Shown: positions 7,734 to 16,375 of the stretch, in pieces | Position numbering within the stretch: position 1 is the stretch's first letter | Layout of the letters: each line of letters starts with the position of its first letter | Assembly (NCBI GenBank): GCA_014762635.1 | Contig: JABURR010000024.1 | Coordinates: 1-49,035 of the forward strand | Source: Paracoccaceae bacterium | GTDB taxonomy: Bacteria; Pseudomonadota; Alphaproteobacteria; Rhodobacterales; Rhodobacteraceae | Length of the DNA: 49,035 bases | Direction: 5' to 3' | Notes under the pieces: generated by a model | Told to the model about the DNA's origin: nothing | Databases searched by the model: none | The model's input: only the letters and a program-made list of their open reading frames with translations | Made by a program: the position numbers and the translations under genes

Positions 7734-8072
7734 ATGATGATCTACAAGATATTCCGGGCCGACGAATGGGCGGCGTTCGAGGCGGCGGGTGAGACGGCGG
7801 GCGCGCCGGTGGACCTGGCCGATGGCTATATCCATTTCTCGACCGCCACCCAGGCGGCCGAGACCGCGGCCAAGCATTTCGCGGGCGAAACGGGTCTGGT
7901 GCTGCTGGCGCTGGATGCGGACGCCCTGGGCGATGCGCTGAAGTGGGAGCCGTCGCGCGGCGGCGCGCTTTTCCCGCATCTGTACCGGACGCTCAAGCTG
8001 TCCGAGATCGTCTGGCAGACCGATCTGCCGCTGGCCTCCGAGGGGCATGTCTTCCCCGAGGACATGGAATGA
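7734..8072 (+). CDS. DUF952 family protein
   Basis: The 112-residue protein has the DUF952 features: [10 protein letters not shown] at the start, [11 protein letters not shown] in the centre (HFST is the family hallmark), then [15 protein letters not shown]. The fold is small and cytosolic; no activity is established. ATG 7734 or 7737 are both plausible starts. Its stop overlaps the pyrD start by 4 bases (ATGA), so it is co-translated with pyrD and arsC. Confidence 0.9.
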   Translation: MMIYKIFRADEWAAFEAAGETAGAPVDLADGYIHFSTATQAAETAAKHFAGETGLVLLALDADALGDALKWEPSRGGALFPHLYRTLKLSEIVWQTDLPLASEGHVFPEDME

Positions 8073-9127
8073 ACCCGCTGGAGCGTGTGGGCCTTGCGGC
8101 GCTGCGCCGGTGCGATCCCGAGACCGCCCACGGTCTGGCGCTGAAGGCGCTGACCTCGGGGCTGGTGCCACTGCCGGGGGCGGTGGCGTCCGACCGGCTG
8201 AAGCTGCAGCTCGCGGGGCTGACGCTGCCGAACCCGGTGGGCCTTGCGGCGGGCTTCGACAAGAACGCCGAGGCGGTCGGCCCGCTGATGCGCGCGGGCT
8301 TCGGTTTCGTCGAGGTTGGCGCCGCAACCCCGCGCCCGCAGCCGGGCAACCCCAAGCCGCGGCTCTTCCGGCTGAGCGAGGACCGCGCGGTGATCAACCG
8401 CTTCGGTTTCAACAACCAGGGCATGGAGGCGATCTGCGGGCGGCTGGCGAAACGGCCCCAAGGGGTGCCGGTTGGGCTGAACCTTGGCGCCAACAAGGAC
8501 AGTGCCGACCGCGCCGGGGATTTCGCGCAGGTGCTGACCCATTGCGGCCCGTCGCTGGATTTCGCGACCGTCAATGTCTCCTCCCCCAACACCGAGAAGC
8601 TGCGCGAGTTGCAGGGCAAGGCGGCGCTTGCGGCGCTGCTCACGGGCGTGATGGAGGCGCGGGCGGGGCTCAAGCGCCCGATCCCGGTCTTCCTGAAGAT
8701 CGCCCCGGACCTGAGCGATGCCGAACTGGCCGACGTGGCCGAGGTGGCGCTCGACGCAGGCCTCGACGCGATCATCGCCACCAACACGACGCTCTCGCGC
8801 GACGGGCTCACGAGCCGCCACAAGGATCAGGCGGGCGGGCTTTCGGGCGCGCCGCTTTTCGACCGCTCGACCCGGGTGCTGGCGCGGCTGTCGCAGATCA
8901 CCGAGGGCAGGCTGCCACTCATTGGCGTGGGCGGGATCGCCTCGCCCGAGGATGCCTATGCCAAGATCCGCGCGGGCGCCTCGGCGGTGCAGCTTTATTC
9001 GGCCATGGTCTACGAAGGGCTGTCGCTGGCCGCCCGCGTGGCGCGGGGGCTGGACCGCTTGCTGGAACGGGACGGATTTGCCACCGTGGCGGAAGCGGTC
9101 GGAACGGAACGAGGGAAATGGCTGTGA
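8069..9127 (+). CDS. pyrD: Dihydroorotate dehydrogenase (quinone), class 2
   Basis: The 352-residue product oxidises dihydroorotate to orotate in pyrimidine synthesis and passes electrons to quinone. Class 2 features are the N-terminal membrane-associating helices ([21 protein letters not shown]), [16 protein letters not shown], the NRFGFNNQG loop, NVSSPNT with the catalytic serine typical of class 2, and the FMN phosphate site [12 protein letters not shown]. It starts inside the DUF952 stop codon (ATGA), and its end overlaps arsC by 10 bases, so the three form a tight operon. Confidence 0.96.
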   Translation: MNPLERVGLAALRRCDPETAHGLALKALTSGLVPLPGAVASDRLKLQLAGLTLPNPVGLAAGFDKNAEAVGPLMRAGFGFVEVGAATPRPQPGNPKPRLFRLSEDRAVINRFGFNNQGMEAICGRLAKRPQGVPVGLNLGANKDSADRAGDFAQVLTHCGPSLDFATVNVSSPNTEKLRELQGKAALAALLTGVMEARAGLKRPIPVFLKIAPDLSDAELADVAEVALDAGLDAIIATNTTLSRDGLTSRHKDQAGGLSGAPLFDRSTRVLARLSQITEGRLPLIGVGGIASPEDAYAKIRAGASAVQLYSAMVYEGLSLAARVARGLDRLLERDGFATVAEAVGTERGKWL

Positions 9128-9471
9128 GCGACGTCACCATCTGGCACAACCCGCGCTGCTCGAAATCGCGCGAGACGCTGAAACTGCTTGAGGACCGCGG
9201 GATCGAGCCGGTGATCCGCCTCTACCTGCAGGACCCGCCCACGGCGGACGAACTGCGGGCCATGCGCGGCATGCTGGGCGTCGAGACGCTGGCGATGATG
9301 CGCGTCAAGGAAGCCGCCTTCAAGGAGCTGAACCTCAGCCGCGACAGCGAGGACGAATTGCTGATCGCCGGCATGGTCGCCCAACCGGTGCTGATCGAAC
9401 GCCCCGTGGTCATCAAGAACGGCAAGGCCGCCATCGGTCGCCCGCCGGAAAACGTGCTGGCGGTGCTTTAG
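9118..9471 (+). CDS. arsC: Glutaredoxin-dependent arsenate reductase-like protein
   Basis: The 117-residue protein has the ArsC/Spx thioredoxin-like fold. The catalytic Cys14 lies in [10 protein letters not shown]. Arginines that could hold arsenate occur at MMRVKE, IERPVVI and IGRPPENV, in the arrangement of the glutaredoxin-type ArsC family. The known reaction is arsenate to arsenite, using glutathione and glutaredoxin. There is no arsenite pump or ArsR here; the gene is instead coupled to pyrD with a 10-base overlap, so it could be a housekeeping YffB-like relative. Confidence 0.85.
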   Translation: MAVSDVTIWHNPRCSKSRETLKLLEDRGIEPVIRLYLQDPPTADELRAMRGMLGVETLAMMRVKEAAFKELNLSRDSEDELLIAGMVAQPVLIERPVVIKNGKAAIGRPPENVLAVL

Positions 9472-9639
9472 GGTTCGATCCCGGGCCTGGACGACCTCAT
9501 TCAGTCACCCTGGCGCGATGCGCGAATGGGATCCGGCGGTTCTCCGCCCGATCTGGCCCGCCGCGGCCGAAAGGCATTGATCAAGCGTAGGGATCCCCCC
9601 GATCTTTGCGTCAACTCGCAGTCCCCCGGAGAAGGTCGG

Positions 9640-10071
9640 ATGAAGAAGACAGTCGCAATCGTACTCTCCCTGTTCCTCGCGTCCTGCGGCACGACCGAAT
9701 TGCCCGGTGGCGATGGCGCGGCGGTGCGGTCGGGCGAGAAGGCGCTGGTGCGGACCAGCAATGTGCCCCTGCTGGTCTCCATGACCTTGGACGTGCCCGA
9801 GACGGTGCAGATCCTGAGCATCGACGGTCGGAAGATCGACTCCGCCATCCTGAAGCTGGACGAACAGATCGCCGTCGACGTGGGGCGGCGCGCGGTGGAA
9901 GTCGCTTGCGTCGACCGCAGCGGCTACAACGAGGACGACTTCACCGAGGTCCTCGTGCTGGACCTGAAGCCGCAGCACGAATACCTGATCAACTGTTCCT
10001 TCGATTCCCGCTTCGGCCCCAACGGGACCTACGTGGGTGACTTCCACGTGGAAGAACGGCGGCTGCGCTAG
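9640..10071 (+). CDS. Putative lipoprotein
   Basis: The 143-residue product begins MKKTVAIVLSLFLASCG. This is a lipoprotein signal peptide with the lipobox LASC, so Cys16 would be acylated. The mature part is small and beta-rich (LVRTSNVPLLVSMTLDVPE ... ILKLDEQIAVDVG) and has two further cysteines. The start is the ATG at 9640, 8 bases after GGAGAAGG. No family recognised. Its last 4 bases overlap the convergent MATE gene. Confidence 0.72.
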   Translation: MKKTVAIVLSLFLASCGTTELPGGDGAAVRSGEKALVRTSNVPLLVSMTLDVPETVQILSIDGRKIDSAILKLDEQIAVDVGRRAVEVACVDRSGYNEDDFTEVLVLDLKPQHEYLINCSFDSRFGPNGTYVGDFHVEERRLR

Positions 10072-11387
10072 CTCGCCTCGGCCTCCAGCGCGGGGTAGCG
10101 CAGGCCAAGCGTGATGCCGCGCACGACGAAAGAGATCAGGAAGGCGATCCAGAGCCCATGGTTGCCGTAGGCGGGCACCAGGATCAGCACCGCGCCAAGG
10201 TAGACCAGCGCCGAGACCAACATCATGTTGCGCATGTCCGCCGAGCGGGTGGCGCCGATGAAGATCCCGTCCAGCATCCAGGCCGCGATCCCCAGGATCG
10301 GCGCCAGAACCATGTAGGGCAGGTAGATGCGCGCCTCGGCCCGGACCTCGGGCGCGGTGGTCATGAAATCGATGATCGCGCCCCCGAACAGCAGGAACGC
10401 CAGCGCCAGCACCAGCGAGGTGCCCACGCCCCAGATCGAGGTCATGACCGCGCTGCGCCTCAGCGTGCCGCGGGCCTTGGCGCCCAGCGCCTGGCCCACC
10501 AGCGTCTCGGCGGCGAAGGCGAAACCATCCAGCCCGTAGGCGGTGATCGACAGGAACTGCAGCAGGATCTGGTTCGCCGCCAGCGGCACGTTTCCGAAGT
10601 CCGACCCGATCAGCAGGAACGACACGAAGATCGCCTGCAGCAGCACCGAGCGGATGAGGATATCGAGATTGACCGCCCCCATGCGTTTGAGCCGCGCGGG
10701 GTCGAAGACCCGGGCCGGATCGCGCCAGCCCGGCAGGGTGAAGGCGTCGCGGCAAAGCCAGAGCCCCAGCGCGAGGCCCGACCATTCGGCGATGAAGGTG
10801 GCGATGGCCACGCCCTCCACCCCCCAGCCGAGGCCGAGCACGAACCAGAGGTCCAGCACGATGTTGAGCCCGTTCATCACAAGCTGGATCACCAGCACCG
10901 CGCGGGTCCGCTCCAGCGCGATGAGCCAGCCGGTGATCCCGTAGATCGAGATGATCGCCGGAGCCGACCAGACGCGGATCGCCATGTAGTCGCGGGCGAG
11001 GCTTTCGACCTCGGCCGTGGCGGGCGAGATGGCGAAGGCCCCCGCGAAAAGCGGCACCTGCAACAAGATGAAGGCCGCGCCTCCGGTGAAACCAATCAAC
11101 AGCGCGCGCACCAGCAGCGCCGAGACCTCGGCCCGGTCCCCTGCCCCGTGCGCCTGGCTGGTCAGACCCACCGTCCCCATGCGCAGGAAGCCGAAGATCC
11201 AGTAGACCGCCGAGAGGATGATCGCGCCCACGCCCACCGCGCCGATGGGCGCTGCCGCGCCAAGCTGGCCGACGACGCCTGTATCCACCGCGCCAAGGAT
11301 GGGCACCGTGGCATTCGACAGCACGATCGGAACGGCGATCTTCAGGACCCGCCGGTGGCTCAGCGGCGGGGCGGATGCCTCAGCCAT
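10068..11387 (-). CDS. MATE family efflux transporter (DinF-like)
   Basis: The 439-residue polytopic protein has twelve predicted membrane segments. The MATE/DinF pattern is visible at the start: LKIAVPIVLSNATVPILGAVDTGVVGQLG, then GFLRMGTVGLTSQAHGAGD. Both halves resemble each other, as in the family. These inner-membrane antiporters export cationic compounds using Na+ or H+. It is the last gene of a minus-strand operon; its start lies 8 bases inside the end of the preceding thioesterase gene. Confidence 0.93.
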   Translation of the reverse strand: MAEASAPPLSHRRVLKIAVPIVLSNATVPILGAVDTGVVGQLGAAAPIGAVGVGAIILSAVYWIFGFLRMGTVGLTSQAHGAGDRAEVSALLVRALLIGFTGGAAFILLQVPLFAGAFAISPATAEVESLARDYMAIRVWSAPAIISIYGITGWLIALERTRAVLVIQLVMNGLNIVLDLWFVLGLGWGVEGVAIATFIAEWSGLALGLWLCRDAFTLPGWRDPARVFDPARLKRMGAVNLDILIRSVLLQAIFVSFLLIGSDFGNVPLAANQILLQFLSITAYGLDGFAFAAETLVGQALGAKARGTLRRSAVMTSIWGVGTSLVLALAFLLFGGAIIDFMTTAPEVRAEARIYLPYMVLAPILGIAAWMLDGIFIGATRSADMRNMMLVSALVYLGAVLILVPAYGNHGLWIAFLISFVVRGITLGLRYPALEAEAS

Positions 11388-11892
11388 TCGCGGGCGGCGG
11401 CATCAGGAAATGCCCGGTCGCCTGCGCATAGAGCCGGGAGCGGTTGTCCTGCCAGGCCTCCACGTGGACCGAGGCATAGCGCCGCCCCGAGCGGTTCACC
11501 CGCGCCCGCGCATAGGCGTCGCGCGGCAGGCCCGAGCGCAGGTAATCCACCGTGAAGTCGATGGTCTTGGGCAGGCGCGGCAGGTGGCTGCGGTCGATGG
11601 TCTGCGGGTCGATCTTGCCGCTTTCGATGTCTTCCCAGAGGTAGGACCAGCTCAGCTCGATGATCGCCGTGACCTCGAGAAAGGCCGCCGTAACCCCGCC
11701 GTGCAGCGCGGGCAGGATCGGGTTACCGATCAGCATTTCCTGGAATGGCAGCGTGGCGGTGACCTCGTCGCCGCGGCGGTCGAACTGAATGCCGAGGAAC
11801 CGGATATAGGGCACCCCCTCGACCAGCGCGTTCAGCGCGGAGTCACGGCGTTGCTTGACCAGTTGCACCGGGTCGGGACGGGGGCGGCTCAT
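11380..11892 (-). CDS. PaaI-type hotdog thioesterase (first)
   Basis: The 170-residue protein has a single hotdog fold. [27 protein letters not shown] carries the HGG motif that opens the central helix of PaaI-like thioesterases, and [12 protein letters not shown] follows. The family hydrolyses acyl- or aryl-CoA esters. An adjacent homologue overlaps it by 4 bases, so the pair may form a heteromer. The substrate is not visible from sequence. Confidence 0.85.
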   Translation of the reverse strand: MSRPRPDPVQLVKQRRDSALNALVEGVPYIRFLGIQFDRRGDEVTATLPFQEMLIGNPILPALHGGVTAAFLEVTAIIELSWSYLWEDIESGKIDPQTIDRSHLPRLPKTIDFTVDYLRSGLPRDAYARARVNRSGRRYASVHVEAWQDNRSRLYAQATGHFLMPPPANG

Positions 11893-12332
11893 CGCTTCAC
11901 CTCCAGGGTGAAGGCGCCGGTGGCGGAGGCGACGGGGTTCTCGTCGTCATCGTCGGTGGCGGTGGCGCGCACGAAGGCCACGTTGCGGGTGACGTGATAG
12001 CACTCGGCCCGGGCCCGGATCGCCTGGCCCGGCGTGGCCGCGCGCATGTAGTCGATGCGCAGGTCGATGGTGGCAGTGCCGCCGGCCTCGGGGTGGCTCA
12101 TCACCGCGGCGCCACCGCAGGTGTCCATCAGCGCCGAAACCGCGCCGCCGTGGATCACGCCGGTCTCCGGGTCGCCGATCAGCTTCTCGTCATAGGGCAT
12201 GCGAATCTCGGCCGTGCCCTCTTGGAAGGCGACCAGTTCCATGCCCAGCGCCCGCGCATGGGGCAGCGCCTGGATGAACTGGCGGGCGATTTTCATCTTG
12301 TCTTCCGTCACTTGCGCGCCCCTCACATCCAT
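11889..12332 (-). CDS. PaaI-type hotdog thioesterase (second)
   Basis: The 147-residue protein is a second hotdog thioesterase, with [30 protein letters not shown] (HGG before the helix and a conserved Asp in it) and [15 protein letters not shown]. The start is set at ATG 12332 because AAGGG lies 7 bases upstream; a GTG at 12341 leaves no room for a binding site. It leads the operon thioesterase-thioesterase-MATE, and ATGA links it to the next gene. Confidence 0.85.
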   Translation of the reverse strand: MDVRGAQVTEDKMKIARQFIQALPHARALGMELVAFQEGTAEIRMPYDEKLIGDPETGVIHGGAVSALMDTCGGAAVMSHPEAGGTATIDLRIDYMRAATPGQAIRARAECYHVTRNVAFVRATATDDDDENPVASATGAFTLEVKR

Positions 12333-12357
12333 GTGTTGCACCCTTGGTTATTGGCTC

Positions 12358-12385
12358 TTGCCAAGGCGCTCGCAAGTGCTATCTT
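12358..12385 (+). promoter_or_regulatory. Predicted promoter of the 10TM metal exporter
   Basis: TTGCCA (12358-12363) and TATCTT (12380-12385) are separated by 16 bases. They place the transcription start at about 12392, within the long palindrome that precedes the exporter gene. Confidence 0.45.
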
Positions 12386-12414
12386 CTGCAATTGAGAATA
12401 ATTCGCAATTGCAG
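12386..12414. promoter_or_regulatory. 29-bp palindromic operator
   Basis: Both arms read CTGCAATTG...CAATTGCAG around a centre AGAATAATTCG. Apart from the central base, only one pair breaks the symmetry. The inner part (GAATAATTC flanked by TT/AA) is close to the Irr/ICE and Fur-superfamily palindromes known from alphaproteobacteria, and the outer TGCAATT/AATTGCA resembles Mur-type sites. It covers the expected transcription start, so a bound protein would repress the downstream metal exporter. Confidence 0.65.
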
Positions 12415-12422
12415 GGGCGCCC

Positions 12423-13580
12423 GTGACCTTCACCTCACCGACCATCGAGAACGTCGATGTCCAGCCGTTCCAGGCCAGCGACTGGCTTGGCCCGTTCCGG
12501 TCCAAGCGCCTGCTGGTGGCCGCGATCTTCGGTGCGCTGGCGGTTGCGCCCGGCACGCTGGGTGAGTTGACCCGCAGCCTGATGACCGATGCCTATGTGC
12601 AGGTTTCGGTCTTCGTGGCAGCAACGCTGATGCTGTTCTACGGGGCCGAGAAACTGTTCCGCTTCGACATCGGCACGGCGCTCAGCAAGTCGCGCGGGTT
12701 TCAGGTGCCGCTGGCAGCACTTCTGGGCGCGACGCCCGGATGCGGCGGTGCGGTGGTGGTCGTGGCCGCCTATTCCTCGGGGCACGTGGGCTTTGGCGCG
12801 GTGGTCGCGACGCTGACCGCGACCATGGGCGACGCGGCCTTCCTGCTGATCGCCACCCGGCCCGACGCGGCCATGGTGGTGCTGCCGCTGTCCTTTGCCG
12901 TGGGCATCGTCTCGGGCTGGCTGGTGGACTGGCTAAACACCGTGGACCTGAGCGCCGATACCACGGGCCACTGCGAAGTCGCGCCGCTGATCGGGCGCAC
13001 CCGTCCGCAGGACATCGCCTATCTGTTGCTGGCCATGCCGGGCCTTGTCGTCGGTGCGGCCCAGATCGGGCAGGTCGAAATCAATTCGATCCTCGGCATC
13101 CCGGTTCTCTGGATCGCCATGGCGGGCACGGCGCTTGGCCTGTTCATCTGGGCAACTTCGCCGCTGAAGGCGATGACCAACCTGGGCGACAGCCCGGTCA
13201 CGCGCATGGCCGAGGAGACCAGCTTCATCTCGGTCTGGGTGATCGGCGCCTATCTTGCCTATGACTACGCGGCCGAGTTCGCGGGGCTCGATATCGCTGT
13301 CATGTTCGCCTCGATCGCGCCGCTGCTGCCCCTGCTGGCGATCCTGATCGGCTTCATCCCCGGCTGCGGGCCGCAGGTTCTGGTGACCACGATGTATATC
13401 AACGGGGCGGTTCCCTTCGCCGCGCTGATCGGCAACGCGATCTCGAACGACGGGGACGCGCTGTTCCCGGCGATCGCGCTGAACCCCAAGGCCGCGGTGC
13501 TGGCAACGGCCTATTCCGCGGTGCCTGCTCTGATCGTCGCCTACGGCTTTTATCTGCTCGTTCCGGACTTCATGAACTGA
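12423..13580 (+). CDS. Putative 10TM heavy-metal (manganese/iron) exporter
   Basis: The 385-residue membrane protein matches the family of putative 10-TM heavy-metal exporters (PF11449, often annotated as putative manganese transporter). Two similar halves carry the paired motifs LLGATPGCGGAVVVVAAY near residue 100 and IGFIPGCGPQVLVTTMYI near residue 310. Each has PGCG in a membrane segment, a likely metal path. A His- and acid-containing loop lies between them. It starts with GTG at 12423, 5 bases after AGGGG, directly behind the palindrome at 12386-12414. That operator points to control by a metal-sensing Fur-superfamily regulator. The transported metal is inferred, not shown. Confidence 0.8.
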   Translation: MTFTSPTIENVDVQPFQASDWLGPFRSKRLLVAAIFGALAVAPGTLGELTRSLMTDAYVQVSVFVAATLMLFYGAEKLFRFDIGTALSKSRGFQVPLAALLGATPGCGGAVVVVAAYSSGHVGFGAVVATLTATMGDAAFLLIATRPDAAMVVLPLSFAVGIVSGWLVDWLNTVDLSADTTGHCEVAPLIGRTRPQDIAYLLLAMPGLVVGAAQIGQVEINSILGIPVLWIAMAGTALGLFIWATSPLKAMTNLGDSPVTRMAEETSFISVWVIGAYLAYDYAAEFAGLDIAVMFASIAPLLPLLAILIGFIPGCGPQVLVTTMYINGAVPFAALIGNAISNDGDALFPAIALNPKAAVLATAYSAVPALIVAYGFYLLVPDFMN

Positions 13581-13585
13581 ACGAA

Positions 13586-13615
13586 TTGACCTTCCCGGTC
13601 CAAGGTTTACCTTGG
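13586..13615 (+). promoter_or_regulatory. MerR-type promoter/operator of the first regulator
   Basis: TTGACC (13586-13591) is followed by ACCTT-N8-AAGGT, the dyad found in the stretched spacer of MerR-regulated promoters. A second overlapping palindrome, CCAAGGTTTACCTTGG (13600-13615, 7-bp arms), follows. Both lie directly ahead of the first MerR gene and suggest self-regulation. Confidence 0.6.
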
Positions 13616-13631
13616 GTCAACGGAGGTGGAG

Positions 13632-14000
13632 ATGGGCGGCCAGAGACTATCGTTCAAGGAGATGTGCGCGAGGTTCGACGTGACGCCGCGCACCCTGCGA
13701 TATTACGAATATATCGAGCTTCTCCGTCCCGAGAAGGAAGGCCGCGCGCGGTTCTACACGCCGCGCGAAGTGGCCCGGATGACGCTGATCCTGCGCGGGC
13801 GGCGTTGGGGATTCTCGCTCGAGGAAATTCGGCAATGGCTGGAGATCTACGAGGAACAGGGCACCAAGGCACAGATGCAGACCTTCGTGGATTACGCGGA
13901 CCGGCAGCTTGTGGAACTGGAAAAGCAGTGCCGCGAACTGGCCGAAACCATCGAGGACCTGAAGACCTTCCGCGCCGAGGCCGCCAAGGCCGCAAGCTGA
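13632..14000 (+). CDS. MerR family transcriptional regulator (first)
   Basis: The 122-residue protein has an N-terminal winged helix (FKEMCARFDVTPRTLRYYEYIELLRP) and a C-terminal coiled coil (about residues 75-115). It has no cysteine-rich metal-binding loop, so it is not a metal sensor of the CueR kind. ATG 13632 has GGAGG 5 bases upstream; a GTG at 13626 overlaps that site. It belongs to the MerR group next to fatty-acid or branched-chain acyl-CoA catabolic genes, like LiuR. With the second regulator it fronts the beta-oxidation operon. Confidence 0.9.
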   Translation: MGGQRLSFKEMCARFDVTPRTLRYYEYIELLRPEKEGRARFYTPREVARMTLILRGRRWGFSLEEIRQWLEIYEEQGTKAQMQTFVDYADRQLVELEKQCRELAETIEDLKTFRAEAAKAAS

Positions 14001-14031
14001 TCCTGCCCCGAAAGACCGACGCAACGTCACA

Positions 14032-14047
14032 TTGACGTTAACGTCAA
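14032..14047 (+). promoter_or_regulatory. Perfect palindrome ahead of second MerR gene
   Basis: TTGACGTTAACGTCAA is a perfect 16-bp palindrome 67 bases before the second MerR start, and its first six bases could serve as a -35 box. It resembles the sites described for LiuR-type MerR regulators of acyl-CoA catabolism. It probably controls the regulator and the whole beta-oxidation operon. Confidence 0.68.
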
Positions 14048-14113
14048 CTTCCCTTGCGAGACTCACTCCGATCCCGCATCTAGAGGTCATCGACGCCCAG
14101 AGGAGAGAGGTCG

Positions 14114-14512
14114 ATGACAGAGGAAACCCTGACCATCCGCGAGATGTGCGCCGCCTTCGAGGTGACGCCGCGCACGCTACGGTTCTATGAATCGAAAGAA
14201 CTGCTGTTCCCGATCCGGGACGGGCAGAAACGGCTTTACACCCGGCGCGACCGCGCCCGGCTGAAGCTGATCCTGCAGGGCAAGCGCTTCGGGTTCAGCC
14301 TCGAGGATATCCGGCAATTGCTCGACCTCTACGACATGGGCGACCAGCAGCAGACCCAACTCGAGAAGACCTATGAGAAGGGTCTTGAACGGCTGGCCGC
14401 GATGGAACGCCAGCGCGATGAGCTGACCGAGGCCATCGCCGATCTGCAGAAACAGTTGACCTGGGTGGAGCAGATGCTCGTGTCGTTCCGCCAGTCCAAC
14501 GCCGCCGAATAA
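14114..14512 (+). CDS. MerR family transcriptional regulator (second)
   Basis: The 132-residue protein is a paralogue of the first: [25 protein letters not shown] for the DNA-binding helices, then a long coiled coil to the end with no cysteines for metal. The acyl-CoA dehydrogenase gene begins 12 bases downstream, so regulator and enzymes share a transcript. By family and position it probably senses an acyl-CoA and regulates the operon through the palindrome at 14032. The ATG at 14114 follows AGGAGAGAGG. Confidence 0.92.
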   Translation: MTEETLTIREMCAAFEVTPRTLRFYESKELLFPIRDGQKRLYTRRDRARLKLILQGKRFGFSLEDIRQLLDLYDMGDQQQTQLEKTYEKGLERLAAMERQRDELTEAIADLQKQLTWVEQMLVSFRQSNAAE

Positions 14513-14523
14513 GGGAAACAGAA

Positions 14524-16302
14524 ATGCCCAGCTACACCGCCCCCGCCAAGGACATGCAATTCGTTCTGCACGAGGTGCTGAACATCTCCGACGCCGGCAT
14601 TCCCGGCTACGAGGACCTTGAGCCCGACTTCACCTCGGCCGTGCTGGACGAGGCCGGCAAGGTCGCGTCCGAGGTGCTGGCGCCGCTGAACCCGGTGGGC
14701 GACACCGAGGGCTGCACGCTGGAAAACGGCGTGGTGCGCACGCCCACGGGCTTCAAGGCGGCCTTCGAGCAGATGAAGGAGGGCGGCTGGAACGGGCTTG
14801 ACCTGCCGGAAGAATTCGGCGGACAGGGACTGCCCTATCTGATGGGCACCGCGGTGGGCGAGATGTTCGTCTCGGCCAACATGGCGTTCAACATGTACCA
14901 GGGCCTGACCCACGGCGCGATCAGCGCGATCATCGCGCACGGGACCGAGGACCAGAAGACCACCTTCGTCCCGAAGATGGTCAGCCTCGACTGGACCGGC
15001 ACCATGAACCTGACCGAGCCCCACGCGGGCACCGATCTTGGCATCATGCGCACCAAGGCCGAACCGCAGGCGGATGGCAGCTATGCCATCACCGGGCAGA
15101 AGATCTTCATCTCGGCGGGCGATCACGACATGGCCGAGAACGTCATCCACCTGGTTCTGGCCAAGGCCCCCGGCGGCGGCGAGGGCACCAAGGGGATCAG
15201 CCTTTTCATCGTGCCGAAATTCCTGGTGAACGCCGACGGCTCGCTGGGCGCGCGCAACCCGGTCTCGGTCGGCAAGATCGAAGAGAAGATGGGCATCCAC
15301 GGCAACGCCACCTGCGTGATGAACTATGACGGGGCCACCGGCTACCTGATCGGCGAGTTGCACAAGGGCATGCGCGCCATGTTCACCATGATGAACGAGG
15401 CGCGGATCGGCGTGGGCCTGCAGGGCTATGCCCAGGCCGAGGTCGCCTACCAGAACGCGCTGGAATATGCGAAGGACCGGCTTCAGGGCCGCGACGTGAC
15501 GGGGGCCAAGAACCCCGATGGCGCCGCCGACCCGATCATCGTGCATCCCGACGTGCGCCGGAACCTGATGGACCAGAAAAGCTTTGTCGAAGGGGCGCGC
15601 GCCTTCACCTTCTGGGGCGCGCAGCTGATCGACCGGGCGCATCGCGCGGGTGACGCCGAGGCCGAAGGGCTGATCAGCCTGATGACCCCGGTAATCAAGG
15701 GTTTCCTCACCGACAAGGGGTTCGAGACCACCATCGCCGCGCAGCAGGTCTATGGCGGCCACGGCTATATCGAGGAATGGGGCATGTCGCAGTTCGCCCG
15801 CGACGCCCGGATCGCCATGATCTACGAGGGTGCCAACGGCGTGCAGGCGCTGGACCTGGTGGGCCGCAAGCTGGCCGCCGAGGGCGGCAAGCCGGTCATG
15901 GCCTTCTTCGAGATGGTGAAAAGCTTCATCAAGGAGAACGAGGGCGACGAGGCGCTGAAAAAGGATTTCCTCGAGCCGCTGAAATCAGCGTCGAAGGACC
16001 TGCAGGCGGCGGGGATGTATTTCATGCAGAACGGCATGAAGAACCCCAACGCCGCGCTGTCGGGCAGCTATGATTTCATGCACCTTTTCGGTCATGTCTG
16101 CCTCGGCCTGATGTGGGCACGGATGGCCAAGGCGGCGCAGGCGGCGTTGGATGCCGGCACCGGTGACGCGGCGTTCTACGAGACAAAGATCGCCACCGGG
16201 CGCTACTACATGGCGCGGCAGCTGCCCGCCACAAAGATGCACCTGGCGCGGATCGAAAGCGGGGCCGATCCGGTCATGGCGCTTGACGCCGCGAACTTCT
16301 AG
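14524..16302 (+). CDS. Acyl-CoA dehydrogenase, long form (FadE/DmdC-like)
   Basis: The 592-residue flavoprotein introduces the trans-2 double bond into an acyl-CoA. It has the N-terminal and middle acyl-CoA dehydrogenase domains ([26 protein letters not shown]), the C-terminal helical domain with QVYGGHGY, and the catalytic Glu435 in [13 protein letters not shown]. An extra C-terminal extension follows (about residues 465-590). This size class includes 3-methylmercaptopropionyl-CoA dehydrogenase (DmdC), so a DMSP-demethylation role is an alternative. The neighbours (second dehydrogenase, thiolase, FadB-like protein) favour general fatty-acid oxidation. Confidence 0.9.
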   Translation: MPSYTAPAKDMQFVLHEVLNISDAGIPGYEDLEPDFTSAVLDEAGKVASEVLAPLNPVGDTEGCTLENGVVRTPTGFKAAFEQMKEGGWNGLDLPEEFGGQGLPYLMGTAVGEMFVSANMAFNMYQGLTHGAISAIIAHGTEDQKTTFVPKMVSLDWTGTMNLTEPHAGTDLGIMRTKAEPQADGSYAITGQKIFISAGDHDMAENVIHLVLAKAPGGGEGTKGISLFIVPKFLVNADGSLGARNPVSVGKIEEKMGIHGNATCVMNYDGATGYLIGELHKGMRAMFTMMNEARIGVGLQGYAQAEVAYQNALEYAKDRLQGRDVTGAKNPDGAADPIIVHPDVRRNLMDQKSFVEGARAFTFWGAQLIDRAHRAGDAEAEGLISLMTPVIKGFLTDKGFETTIAAQQVYGGHGYIEEWGMSQFARDARIAMIYEGANGVQALDLVGRKLAAEGGKPVMAFFEMVKSFIKENEGDEALKKDFLEPLKSASKDLQAAGMYFMQNGMKNPNAALSGSYDFMHLFGHVCLGLMWARMAKAAQAALDAGTGDAAFYETKIATGRYYMARQLPATKMHLARIESGADPVMALDAANF

Positions 16303-16375
16303 GGTGGCGCCGGAGGGCGCCGGACCGAGTCCCCGCAAGACCCGGCCCGGCGCGAAAACGGGAGGAGCGAAAGAC

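Noticed and set aside
9473-9486. GGTTCGATCCCGG looks like a tRNA T-arm
   Set aside because: It directly follows the arsC stop and there is no acceptor, D or anticodon arm around it, so it is not a tRNA gene.
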